A stretch of 64,000 bases of DNA from Plutella xylostella (Eukaryota > Arthropoda > Insecta > Lepidoptera > Plutellidae): positions 5,456,001-5,520,000 of the forward strand of contig NC_063988.1 in assembly GCF_932276165.1 (NCBI RefSeq), written 5' to 3'. Made by a program: the position numbers and the translations under genes. This document shows, one piece after another, positions 48,236-60,221 of the stretch (position 1 is the stretch's first letter; every line of letters starts with the position of its first letter). The notes under the pieces were generated by a model that did no database searches, was not told the DNA's origin, and saw only the letters and a program-made list of their open reading frames with translations.

Positions 48236-51200
48236 GGGCCGCGCGGGACTGATGACCGCTGATAACGGGACGCACTCGGCCCACCACCACACGGGCCCCT
48301 CACACATTTCTCTCCACACTGCTATTTTAGCAATCAGACAACTCGACTCCACGTATCTATTGACGTAATAAGTAAGACTCATGCTCATTAAAAACCTGTT
48401 CCGAGTACGACAGCCGTAGCCGCCAAAGCGATGGGCTGGGATTAAATGCGTGAAGGCATTCATTTTACAAATAGAAGATTCTTTGAAAAATACAAATTAC
48501 ATTGGACAGTTAAATATTTGAGGCAATCAATTTTATGTAAACGAAACTCGGTTAAGCCAGTTGAAACGCCCGCGGCGCCCTCTTAGATTTTACCTGAATA
48601 ACGTTAATGAAAAAAAAAAGTATTTTCGAACGACCCGAGAAAAAACATTATCCAAGTACAAGGCGGGTCTGGAGACGACGCGACGACGTGCGGGTGAAAA
48701 AACAACCAAAACAAACAATGAATCCCGAAAAAAAATAAAGTGTCTGATGTTGGATCGTGTCGTAGTAGAGTAGACTAGCACCTGCGCGCCAGACGGACAA
48801 AAAATTCGCGCAAAGCCACCGCACGTTCCGGCGAGCTCGCTTCGACCGAATAGTAAGGGAATTGCCGACTTTAGCAGACTTTCATTCCAGTTAGAATGTT
48901 GTTACCGTCTATAACATAGTCGAACAAAGTTGCCGCTGTCATTTCGTTGCCTCGTGTCCACCGCAGCCGGGATAGCTACAAAGACAAAGTATGATATTGT
49001 CGTCTCCCAGCTTGGTGTCAAATAAATGTAAAAAAGTCTTTGTTCGCTTTGATTGAGTTGTTGCAACAAATCCGAGACAGATTTACTTCAAGGGCACTGG
49101 CAATGTCTGGTACTCGTGTTATTAGTGAAATTTGTAGAATGGTATCATCCGGGGCGCACCTGCTGCGTCTCTGGATCGGATTGGTGCTGGGGCACGCTCG
49201 TGGGGGCCGTAAGCCGCGCTCAGCCGGCCCGGCCCCGTCCCGGCCCCAGCCCGCCTGCACTCACTACGACCCATGAATAATGCCAGCCACCTTCAGATAC
49301 GGATTACGACGTGCTGTTATAAAACGTGTCTCGAGCTGCTGCCATTAATTTTGCAAGTATCCTCTACATTGTAATGCATCACTACGTAGATGTCGCACTC
49401 AATCAAATAGCAATTTATTTTTAACCTCACAGGCGACGCACATCGTGACGTCGTAAAAGAAATGTAAATTCGACTAAACTTGTCGAGCGCATGTATAAAG
49501 AATTTTCATCCCATTCGAATTCGACTGATGCCATATCCACCCGGGCGCTCAAAGCTCTCACTTTCAAGGATTTCTTTGATTGACAGTAGCAGAGGATTTT
49601 CTTTTTATTTCAATTCAACTAATAAATTCGAATGTTTGATTCGAACGTTAGTAGAAAATAACCTATAGTAGGTGTAGACTCTAATATCATTGACCGGTTG
49701 ACCGCTCTGTCTGTTGTCTGCTTACGCTGCGGTTTTTGTGAGGGATCATTGAACTCATCAATAAAATAAAATAAACACACACCTATGATAGCAGCTGAGG
49801 TAGAACTAAATAAACGCTTCATCTGACCAGTTAATGGCAGTGATAACCTGTGAGATAATTCTATAAATACGTTGTATAAATAAATGTTTTTATCAGTCAC
49901 CTCTTGGAAAACAAATGGTTAATTAATTGCTTTAAGTCGAGGTAGCTTTAAGTTAGGTACCTACTACCTAATGTTTTTGTGTTTTCACTTCAATATTGTG
50001 ATTGGCGTGAAATTAAAGGATGTAAGGTTTCCATTGAAGTCTGCAGTGGCCGTCACTGGTTGCATCGGCTGTGGTCGGTGTAATTTTTCGCAGCCGGACT
50101 CTACGATACTTTCAACTATGAGGAATGCGGCCACTGGCCAGCCTTAGCCCCTGTATATCCATCTCCACCCTTCGCACCAAGACATAAGCTCTATATTAGC
50201 TCACACAGCTCCGCCTCTTCCGACTGAACTATCGTGCACGTGAGCATTTAGCTCCTCATGTGTGTGTGTGTGTGTGAATACACTCACGTAAGGCCACTTG
50301 CTATATCACTATAATTTTCTTGCCAAATTATAGTTTCTTATTAATTAAACCAATTATTTTTGTTATATTTCTATTCGGCTACCAACTACTGTTTGCTCAC
50401 GATTTCAATCAATCATTGTTAACGTGTTCTGATTCAATGATTGAGTTAATATTACACCTATGGATTATACTGAATTCTTCAACGTATTTCTCAGTTATTT
50501 TAGTTTCATAGTATCTGTAACTCTTTAGAGTTACTAACTTAGTTAAATTAGTTGCAGTTAATCTTCTCACAACCACAGCGCAATGAAAGCATGTATTATC
50601 CTCGTAAGAATCTAGGAAATTGGAGTTTCAGTTGACTGTATTTGCAGTAAGTATATTTATATGTGAACAAGCACTTTGCACCGTCCGGCCTCGCGCTTCT
50701 TGCTGGTGACGTCACGCCGTGATAGATTAGGTCAACACCCAACTGCGCCGGCGATTACAGTACTCACTACTACCAAACTACCCGGACAGTCTGCGAAGCT
50801 CACCACTAGTAAAGGTCTAGCAAGAGAGTCACATACACAGTGGCGCCATCGTCAGCGGTTCGGTATGCATTCGCAGATATGGTGCATTTACCATTTTATA
50901 TTTTTGCACATAATTCCATCACGTTGGACAAGGACGAAGTTTTTATCTCGTCATGCGACAGTTTGATGTGTTGACTTTGCTCTTACCTTCTTTTATGTAC
51001 GTGCAATATACATACAGTATGTTTAAAATATTGTGTTTGCGGCCCGTCTCATGGCTGGTGCGCGTCATTTCTAATCGCAGAGCCAGTAGCGTCATAGACA
51101 ACGGTCCTCGCTGCACGGGCCGTGGAATGTCTGCGCGGTCACACCTAGCATTAATGCAAATACTAGCGCCCCGCAGACGAGACGAACATTTACATATTGT

Positions 51201-51344
51201 CCGATTGTATTTGCGACGTCTATATCTGCCCCACTGTTTGAGCGCTTGTCGAAATTCGCAATGCTAATAATACAATGACCAGACGCAGCACCTTGTGTTC
51301 GCGGCACGCATCTGTGCAGTCCAGGCGCACGCTACAAACCTTAT

Positions 51345-51454
51345 TATAAAGGCACAAGTCCTGATTTACCGTGAACTGCACACTTTCAATATCGAAACGA
51401 AGAACTAGACACATAAATCAGCGTTCTCCTTCGCCCCGGTCGAGCGGTCGCAAG
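51345..51454 (+). promoter_or_regulatory. Candidate TATA promoter and short noncoding first exon
   Basis: A TATA box word, TATAAAGGC, starts at 51345. About 30 bp on is the region where transcription would begin (near 51375; no clear initiator motif). A strong splice donor, CGCAAG/GTAAGT, has its GT at 51455-51456. The predicted exon of about 80 nt has no long frame. The next acceptor-like site on this strand with a fused donor is at 53,353, which would give an intron of about 1.9 kb. This could be an alternative promoter of the same gene as the 25.6-kb island, or a chance combination of short motifs. Confidence 0.25.
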
Positions 51455-51668
51455 GTAAGTTCGCTTATTTACGGATGCTTTTAGATGCGATTTTTGCGTG
51501 GTTAGTGTCGGGGCCTCTATAGGTTATAGAGTTGTGTTGCAGACAACTTTCGACAGTCATTGAATGGAGGGTTGTTGACCCGGCACCGTGGCGATGTTCG
51601 AATTTGCATGTGTCAATGACTCGGTGTAGGCGCGCCGTCCTCATCACGACGCTATACTTTTCCTTTCA

Positions 51669-51669
<1 letters not shown>

Positions 51670-51733
<64 letters not shown>
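51670..51733. repeat. (GCC)21 trinucleotide array
   Basis: A pure 64-bp run, the longest simple repeat in the window after the TA tract is set aside. It is directly preceded by ACTTTTCCTTTCAG, which reads as a textbook splice acceptor, so on the plus strand a transcript could begin an exon with the array (poly-Pro, poly-Ala or poly-Arg depending on frame). No downstream donor or protein domain supports a coding exon. Confidence 0.95.
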
Positions 51734-53324
51734 GCGTGAAACACTTTTCGGGTCGACCTTGTGACACTGACCGCGTGGGCAGAGCATCAGATATATGGCA
51801 ATTGGCAATAACCTTCCTATTCAGATTGCTTTAGCCATTTATACTATGTACGAACATGTATGTAAATGACGTATTACTGTTCTTTTAATGGAATAAATGC
51901 TTTAAATAGTAATTATCCTATATTGAGTTTATAATAAGTAAGTATTTTGGCGCCCCAATTTGAATAATAGGGCGAGCGCAAACTACGCAACTGTCAGTTG
52001 CAATTTCGGAGATATGACAGATTGTCAGCCGGCTGCTGTGTGGCGGCGCGGTATTTAATTGGAAAGCGTGTTGAGCGCGAACGCTCGTAGCCAAACTTCC
52101 CTGGCAAGAATCTGGGAGCCATCAGCCACGTCACTCGAGCTGGCGCGAGATCCAATAAAGAAGGCGGCACCTGCGCCTTATTACATTCTTTCAGCGATGG
52201 CCACCAGCTAGCGCGAATTCCCCAACTTCGGCCCGCCCGAGATTGCTTGTTGCACAACTTTTACTACGGAAACTTCAATTAATAGCCTGTAATTTTAAGG
52301 ATGTTATCGGCTGAAATTAATATCCCTCCTGGGAACTCCCAAAGAATGTCCAGGCACAGTTTTGATGCTTCAGGTTGCTCAAAGTAGCAGACTCGAACTG
52401 AAAATTTCCAGCGCCGAAAGCGTGCCAGCTAATTAATGTTGTATAGAATAGAAATGATTTTAAAGTCAGTGACAGAGAGGTCTTACTGCTCGTATAACAA
52501 TGGATTCCCGGTGGGTGTCGATCTCAATTGCAAATGTGACATTAGCATGTGGCTGGTGACTTCTCTGGCTGCAGCGAGGCGACGTGGCGGGCTCGGCGGT
52601 CGCTCCCCGGCGCGGTCGTGGGCTTACTGTAGTCTGCTGACATGCCTACCACCACTGAACATTACCTACTGAAAAACTTAGACTAGTGTAAGAAGTACAC
52701 ACCTACTTTCTACAGCCACTACCGTTGCTTTCAAAGATTATACTTAAAACATAGACTGACTTTAAAGATTAAAGTCTAAGTTTAAACACTTCCAATTGTG
52801 TGTTTCAGTAAAATCTTAACTGCAGCTTGTCGGTGGCGGGGCTTCATTACAGTTTTTAATTTAGAAAAACGATCCGTCTATCTTTGATATTAAAGAAAGT
52901 TTCCTCATTTCTTTTTAAAACAACTTTTTAGTCTTTGATTAAGATGAACTAGCCGAGCTCACTCACGAGATTACCTTGAAAGTTTAATTAACGTAAAGGA
53001 CTCTGCAAAGCCCATATAATTTAAGTTTAATTAATTTGCGCAACCCGATAGGGTGATATTTTAAATTAGTAGATAGTTATATTGGTTATGGTAGTTTACG
53101 ATGAGTTGACTCTATAATAACTAGTTTTTCTCCGGCTTTATCGAGTAAGAATTAAAATCTCATCTCAAACAAAATGGTATCTATACTTACTAAAACAGTT
53201 GTTTTGGAATTACTTTGCTACTAACATACATAGTATACACACTAACCTACATGTACCTACACATTTGGTTATTTTCTATCACTTAACCATTTTATTCTCA
53301 AACGTAAAATAAGAGTCAATTAGT
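51734..53324. other. Noncoding stretch, nothing recognised
   Basis: Mixed composition, with short frames only. A small CpG-rich patch at 52,570-52,620 has no supported exon. Confidence 0.4.
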
Positions 53325-53420
53325 CTAATAGGATTTTGTATTTTTTGTTTCAGGTAAGGAGCTATTATAACTTCATGCAACTACAGCAGCACTAGCATTA
53401 CTTCAAAACCACTAAAATCG
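53325..53420 (+). promoter_or_regulatory. Candidate recursive splice site or noncoding exon
   Basis: CTAAT (53325-53329) lies 25 bp before the end of TTTTTTGTTTCAG at 53353. This is followed without a gap by GTAAGG, a near-consensus donor. A second donor, ATCG/GTAAGG, begins at 53421, bounding a possible 67-nt exon. All three forward frames of that exon contain stops, so it would have to be untranslated. This is the better of the two recursive-site candidates in the window. Confidence 0.4.
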
Positions 53421-56090
53421 GTAAGGTAGATAATTAAGGTTTTTTGGGAAATAGGGATTTTCTGGACTACCGTATTTTCATGACACCTGCAACTTGGCAC
53501 CATTTCGTTTAATTACTATTAATAATGCAGAGATCATTATTTAAGTAACTATTTTTTTGCATGAAGTCCACCTGATTGAACAATTCCTCTGTGCAAATTG
53601 TGCAATAAAAAAATAAAAAAAATCCAAGAAAGTTATAACGAATTCCGTCTGGTAAGAAACAGCAGATGGCATTCACAAACCTCACGGTCCCGGTCCATAC
53701 CGGGCCGGCACATTCGCGACCGGAAGTAGCCGGCGGCGGCGGCGCCCGGGCAGATCGCGGCGCTGACCCGGATGTATTAATTGCTCAGAATATGTACAAG
53801 CATCCGTGCGGAAATTAGAATCGGCCGACCCGCTGACACACAGCCAAAACGTTTGCCGTTTTTACACGGTCTGCATTGCAAGTTTAGAAAATAGAAGTGT
53901 TTAAAGGGTTCTAAATACAAACAGAGAGTCCAGTAAATCCTGAAAAAATACAATCGGATTTTGTACGTAGTAAGTATTGCAACAATTTTATGATGCCGTT
54001 AGGAACAAACATAAAATTTATAGGCGCTAACGTCCTAGACGCTCGCAATAAAAGGTGAGTCCGATGAGTAAGCATCTCAGTTGTACGACTTCGGACGCAT
54101 TCGGTTGTTTATTTTAAACATTTTAAACGAGATTTACTGTGAGTCATATAATAAGGCACTTATAATTTCAAAAGCAGTGAGCAACCTAAATAAACAATAA
54201 CTGGAACATGGTATTGTGCCGTTGTGGATTAACTTGAGTTGAATGATACCCCAGGGGGGAGGCACCGGCTCTCAATCTAATATTAACCCGGCTGCATCAG
54301 TGCAAATCCTACGGAACATTAAATATTTTACCCAAAACGGTCTGTGGTTGGGGCGAGTCGGCGGGTTTTCTCGAGGCTTTGCGGAAAGATTTAAGTTTTG
54401 TTTCAGTGTTTGTGAGGCAACGGCCGAGGTGCTGATACAGCCGCTGAATACTTTATGCGATGTCTGCTTTTAGCTTTAAACTTTCCCGCCAAGCAAACTG
54501 CTGCATTGCTTCGGTGCGAGCGTTTAAAAGACGAATTAATTCCCCACTTAGATATTCTATTAAATCGTTGCAAAGCTTCTTTCGTTTTCTTAGCTTAGAC
54601 AGAGTCGAACTCTCTAGAAGTTATTGGAATAGGATTTTACACTCAATGAATTAACCGTTGTCAGGGATTTAAGGGACAATCAAGTGGTATTCGACAGGAA
54701 ATATCATAATAATGAACAGATGCCACTCAAGCCGGCCCTGTTGAATATTCACTGGCGAGGGCGGTTGTCTTGTCTCGCGTTTGTTACAAATATTCCAGCT
54801 GACAACTCTCAGCCCCCGTCGCCGTTAACAAATTGTGGAATTAATTATACTAATTTTCGTTTATGCTTTAATCTAACGTTTAACAAGGATACCTAATATG
54901 AGCTTTTAAAGGGACTATTTAATTCGAAATTTGGTTCTTGGTTTATCTCTATAAACGAGTGGACCATTTTTTTCTGTTAAGAATATAAATAGGTATAAAC
55001 TGGAATTTGAATGGAGAGATACATTTGTTGAAAAATGCGAACCGAACCTAGCAACAATATTAACCAAAAATGATTCACTTTTGATATTCATACTTAATAA
55101 GCGGTCTGAATGTCCAGATAAAGCCACAAATCAAGCGCAGTGAACGCGCGGACCGACAAATGAAAACGAACAAACCAGAATAAAATTGAATGCCTTACTG
55201 AATGTGCCACATGAAAATTCACTATTATGATGAAATAAAATTTAAATGAATCCAATGTACGTAGCGAGGCAGAAAGATCGATTGTTGCGAACTCAATAAC
55301 TTTGAACTTTAAAGAGGCGCTATATAGTTATTCTGAAAATAAGCACCCTATTTTCAGAAATGTTAAAAATAAGCATCTTATTTTCAGCAATACTATAAAG
55401 CACCTTCTTATCGAAGATGCAAGTTTTGCTAATAGTTTTCAGCTAAGAGTTATAGGGCTCTGACCTCTGACAGACAGATGGACAACAAAGTGGCTCTTTT
55501 CTTTCCTTTTGAGACGCGTATTATTCTATTCAATTATTTGAATACGTTTGAATGAAAAAATAAGTACATATATGAAACCCGCACGTAGGTACTATAGAAT
55601 TACTGAAAAATAGTTTTAAAAACTATATGACCATATAATATATGTATATTATGTACTTACACCACACTAATACGTGCTTTTTAAAAACTTCAGTAAAACG
55701 AAGATAAAGTTACACTACCTACTGCTAAGTATTAACGTGTTGTTTTCCGAGTACTTATAAGAAACTGTATGCTTATTGCGTAAACAGGCAACGGCACAAT
55801 TTTCTGCCTCTACACAAGTGTACATAATGAAAAGGCAAAATGCAGCATTGTTGAGCTCCACTGTACAGCTCAATGTTTCGAATTCCTCCGTCAATTATAC
55901 AGGGTGTTTGTAAACATGACACCGCGCAGTCGTTAACGCCGTCGCCGCTAAACGCACCCGCTTCCACGAAATACGCTTTCTACTTTAAAGTTATACGTAT
56001 TCTTACTTTAAACTTTGAAGATTAAGTTCATTCCTGTATACAGAATTTAGTTTTACATTGTTTACTGTAAGTCTTGATTTGGCATCGATG
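53421..56090. other. Noncoding stretch with a GC-rich patch
   Basis: A GC-rich patch at 53,690-53,775 contains a short (CGG)4-5 run. Two palindromic units built from AATAAG and CTTATT lie at about 55,333-55,402. A word resembling a transposon end (ACAGGGTGTTTGTAAACATG) lies at about 55,899, without a matching partner. No gene recognised. Confidence 0.4.
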
Positions 56091-56142
56091 TTTCGCTTTG
56101 CAAAGTTTTCCTGTAGGAATCCTGGGATAAAAAGTGGCCTAC
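56091..56142 (-). mobile_element. Decayed Helitron fragment
   Basis: TTTCGCTTTG, then AAGTTTTCCTGTAGGAATCC and TGGGATAAAAAGTGGCCTA match the 3' part of the 219-bp Helitron family with several substitutions. This is an old remnant of the same family. Confidence 0.7.
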
Positions 56143-56151
56143 TGATACTTA

Positions 56152-56271
56152 GGGTGACTTGCATAACAAAGTTAAACATATTTATATCTATGACCTCTTG
56201 CTCTGACAGTATAATGTCAGAGCAAGAGGCAAACTATTTAATTTTGATTAACTTTGTTGTGCAAGACGCCC
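56152..56271. mobile_element. PIF/Harbinger-type MITE
   Basis: A 120-bp element. The ends are GGGTGACTTGCATAACAAAG and, reverse-complemented, GGGCGTCTTGCACAACAAAG, with TTA on both sides (56149-56151 and 56272-56274). TTA duplication and GGG ends suit PIF/Harbinger. The centre carries a second inverted pair around CCTCTTGCTCTGACA, so almost the whole element can fold back on itself. Confidence 0.75.
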
Positions 56272-56274
56272 TTA

Positions 56275-58340
56275 GTGATTTAAATTTCTATTAGCTTCAA
56301 ACTATTTTCATACTTATAGCACACAAATTACATACCTATGTCTTTATAATATTGGTAACATTTTGCCGTAGAGAATAATATCCAGATTTTCACAGAAATA
56401 ATTGCGTTAAAATGAAGAGATCGTAAATACTTCCATCAAATCGGAACACCGCTAAGTCGCCGTCGATTCGCTTCATTACAACCCTTGGGGATTACAGAAG
56501 AACCGCGTTTTCGAACAATCAATATGGTAATAGCTATAGCTTATTTTTAAAATTAAATTATAAAAATTTGAAATGCCCTGACAGTGCTAAGCCGAAAAAT
56601 ACGCGATTAACCACGCACGTCGTCATTACGGTTTAATAATCCAATAGGGCTAGGTAAGCAGGGTTTTAACTATAGGTAATAGAGGTATATATTATATAGA
56701 CACCAAAACTTATCGTAACCCACCGATTTGATTAAAAGAGTAACTCAAAGACGAAATATTGTCAAATATTTTCCCATAACTGGTTAACAATGTAAATAGC
56801 TTGACAAAGCTGATATTATTATCACACACATATCTTTACACAATACAGATTACGAGGCAAAGTCGGCCCAAGTTTCGGCACAAAGCCACGCAGGTATGAT
56901 CGGAATACGATATCAGAGTTACCGAATCAGGTCATGTGTTTTGGTAACGACAACCGACACCCTCGTAGAGTTACACTCCATAGTGGGTGAGAATAATTCG
57001 AAACGATCGCAAAGAGAAGCAGAAAAATCGATGCGTGGCGTCATTAGCACGTTGTAAAACGATGAGGCTTCAATTCCGAGTTGAGGAGTTGGGTGGCGCC
57101 CTATTTCGGTCGTGTATTCGATTTATCGGCGGGCGGCGCTTGATAAACGAACTCCGAAATCTGAATCAAACTTGATTGAATCGCAGTGGCCCCTCCAGGG
57201 GAGTTATTTTCCGACCTATTTGATACGACGTTCCTCCACAAACACGGGAGGTACACTCGCGTGCTCAACAGCATATCTTGACAAATAATTTGATTCATTT
57301 AACTGATTTCCTGAAGAGGGTTCACTCGGGTACCGTTTTGTGGACTTGTGACGATGTTCACTCGTGATGTTAAAACAGTTGGCCGTATTACAGTAGTTAG
57401 TTTACGGATGGCTTTTTATTAAGTTCAATACAGTGAACTGTACTGTAAGAATTGAGGTGTAGGTAAGTTCACAGAAACAGGTAGGGATAGATCGATGTTT
57501 GTGTACAAACTAACAACAAACACAGCACGCACCCTTCGCCCTTACCTTTACCCTTACTTTGTAGCCATCTTGATAATGTCTAACGCACGAATAAACTACA
57601 TATTAATAAGTATATGTATATTGTATACGCATTCATGAGGTTAACACAGATCTCTTAGCGCAGTAGCGAGCGTATAAAATATTTAAGTAATCCAGAATTA
57701 TCTAGATTTATTTTCTACTCCAAAATACGTGACTACGCGAGAAGGCGTAGCGCTACGAAAATCGTAGCACATTTGACAAAATGTACTACGAATTCCGAAA
57801 TTGCAGTTTAATAACTCAGACTTTTACATGGGTTTAAAGCTGTATCGATTTATTCAGTAAGGTACTATTTAATATGGTACTGACCTTACAAAAGACCGTT
57901 CCGTTACCTTCAGCTAAGATAATAACTTCACCACCAGTCCAACATACCGTCTTCAGGTACCCACATAACATCACAATTAGGTAAGTGCCTCACATGACTA
58001 ACTGAATGGCCAACGTACAATGATTGTATACAATCGGCTTGAATGAGCCGCTACAAACAAATGCCGTGTTCGTTGGGCCACAAAGACATTGCGGAGGACT
58101 GAGAGAATGCCAGGCGGGGGATGCTACTCCTTGTTCAATATAACAATATATGTGTAACTATTGCGATCGTACTGATTCCCTTTCACAAACGAGTTATTCA
58201 AGAAAAGGACATACATTTTGGTGTATTTTAATTTGAGTGACATGTTCAACATTACACGCTTAATTAGCATGCTGTCTCCTTCATCATCGTACATAAATTT
58301 TCAATAAAAGACAAAACAGATACATGTGGCTCTATTTGGT
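56275..58340. other. Noncoding stretch, nothing recognised
   Basis: AT-rich, with short frames only. At about 57,730-57,795 the words CTACG and CGTAG recur at short intervals, suggesting a small fold-back repeat. Donor-like GTAAGT words occur at 57464 and 57979 without acceptor context. Confidence 0.4.
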
Positions 58341-58343
58341 TAA

Positions 58344-58483
58344 GGGCTCATTTTTCAATGGTCAGATAAAAGCTATCTGAGGAATAAAATTGTCGCTGTC
58401 ACTGTCTCATACAAACATTCTGGCGCGACAGCATCAGAATTATTCCCTAGATAACTTTTATCAGACCATTAAAAAATCAGCCC
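58344..58483. mobile_element. PIF/Harbinger-type MITE
   Basis: A 140-bp element with ends GGGCTCATTTTTCAATGGTC and, reverse-complemented, GGGCTGATTTTTTAATGGTC. It is flanked by TAA at 58341-58343 and 58484-58486. The inverted similarity continues through CAGATAAAAG and on into the interior. No coding capacity. Confidence 0.75.
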
Positions 58484-58486
58484 TAA

Positions 58487-60062
58487 AAATAACATATTTT
58501 ATAAAATAACTAGTAACTTTGATTTTAGCATATCTTGAGGTTCCATTTGTGTTTGGTCCGATGTGTGTGTGAAATACGGGGTTGGTTTAATCTGTGTTAA
58601 TCTGAGCCGTAATGTCCAAACAGCCGGCGGCGGAGTCGCGTGACTCGGACGAGCCCCAACACCCGCCGTCATACACTCCACTCTTATTACCTACCCCATA
58701 AAGATCGCTTTATGTCGAGCAAAGTGGAAAAGTAAGAGGGTCAAACTGAATTATTCCAGCTGTCATTAATAATAGTATTCCACCTTAAAAGCGTTCATTA
58801 AAATGAATTTGTTGTTTAGTTTCTGTATGAGTAAAAGATTATCTCGCGTTCTCGATTCTCCCATAATTGCACTTGATTGATTTCTATTTCATATGACTAG
58901 GTAATTTTGTTCAGTAATAGCAACTAAGTATAGTGATTAAATTCCATGTATTATTGTAACAAATTGTAGTATTTAAATAGAAACAACTTAGCTTCGCAAT
59001 ATATCCATAATTACCAAACAATATACGAAGACAAATAGCGCGTAGGCAAACACGCCTCACGTCTAAATCTACAGACGTCGCAAATCCAATTACCGTAACC
59101 GCATTTGCTTAATCGCATTAGTCATCAATTTTAATTAACAGGACAATTAAATTGGTAACTTTTACACGTGGGGCCCGTAAAAACCGCATTGTGCCGTGTA
59201 GTATGCGGGCCTCAGCGGGCCGACCGCCCGCCCCGCGCGCCTGTGTGCGTCGATGGAATCAGTACAATGGTCACTAATCGCCAACTGACAGCCACGATGA
59301 ATGGCTGGTGGGGGCTGCTGATTATAAATCGATGCGGCCCGAGCCCACAGTCATGTACTGACAAAAATTAGACAACCACCCCATTCCGTGACTGCATTGT
59401 TGAAGCATTCGCGTAGTCGGTTGTTTTTCATTACGGTTTTCCGTGCAGCTGTTTACGTTGCCACTGCTAGCTTCACATAGCACTGACTCCATTATTTCCA
59501 AGAACATTATGTCAACAGAATATACAAACCAAGTTTTGGTTTTGTGCACCCGAGTTTTTGTATTGAAACTTTGTGTGCGTGTGTGGCATATGTTTTTCCT
59601 ATTTTTCTCTTTCATTTTCATTCCCTTTTACCTACGAGACGTCACACAAAAGAAACTTACCTTTCCCTGCCTGAAAAGATAGCAAAAGGTTGTATTTATC
59701 GGCAGAAAATCTGGTTTTTGCAGGAACAGTCCGCGTGTTATCTACAATGACAACAATGGAAAGTGGTCGATTGTTGCGTTGGCGTGGTGTTATCGGGCAT
59801 CATCCACACTTGGTCGTATAAATATTGATGAGTGGGACCGGCCGGTGGACAATCTGCAAACATCCCGTCGCGCCGGGTGATTGTATCTAATCGATCTCCG
59901 AGCCGCCTCCTAGGGTTGCCCAATGACAACTGCATACAGATATTTAATAAATGCAACGAAAGTGAAAAAATAAATGATTTTTTTTTTACGTTGTCTGACG
60001 TCACGTGTTCACCCGAGTCCGCGTTGTTCCATGGTTTTCTTTGTTTAAGTTAAAGAGATATA
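58487..60062. other. Noncoding stretch, nothing recognised
   Basis: Short frames only. A CpG-rich patch lies at about 59,170-59,255 and a short GGCGGCGGA run near 58,625. No exon is supported. Confidence 0.4.
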
Positions 60063-60221
60063 CTAACCCCCTTAATTATTCATAGAAAAGTTACAATACG
60101 TTTTAACTAATAAACAGTTTTGTCCCTCTCTGTCAAAGAACAAATTGTTCTTTGTCGGAGAGGGACAAAACAGTTTATTAGTTAAATCGTTTTGTAACTT
60201 CTCTATGAATAAGGGGGTTAG
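60063..60221. mobile_element. Fold-back MITE
   Basis: A 159-bp near-perfect palindrome. It begins CTAACCCCCTTA and ends with the complement, with long arms containing GTTTTGTCCCTCTC and AGAACAAATTGTTCT at the centre. Several small mismatches and gaps separate the arms. The target duplication is ambiguous (TAA before, TTA after), so the family is not assigned. Confidence 0.8.

Larger units (their letters stand above)
41964..51300. other. Noncoding stretch with CpG islands and (CCG)n arrays
   Basis: No host coding region is recognised in this 9 kb. GC- and CpG-rich patches occur at about 45,290-45,430, 48,100-48,300 and 49,150-49,270. Trinucleotide arrays are at 44131-44149, 45360-45385 and 48216-48235, with a (GAT)5 run at about 43,651-43,667. 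A poly-C tract lies at about 42814-42827. Around 47,270-47,345, TAATTAATTGATATTGATT is followed by a CpG-rich block, which looks like a homeodomain-type regulatory element. A (TG)n run is at about 50260-50275. Confidence 0.45.

Noticed and set aside
48590..48625. Minus-strand recursive-site-like sequence (T-run ... TTCAG/GTAAAA)
   Set aside because: The pyrimidine tract is broken by purines close to the acceptor and GTAAAA is a weak donor.
51532..51834. 100-codon frame with a long proline tract
   Set aside because: The proline tract is the (GCC)21 microsatellite read in one frame; the flanks have no domain.
55899..55925. ACAGGGTGTTTGTAAACATG as a transposon end
   Set aside because: No inverted partner or target duplication was found nearby, so no element can be bounded.
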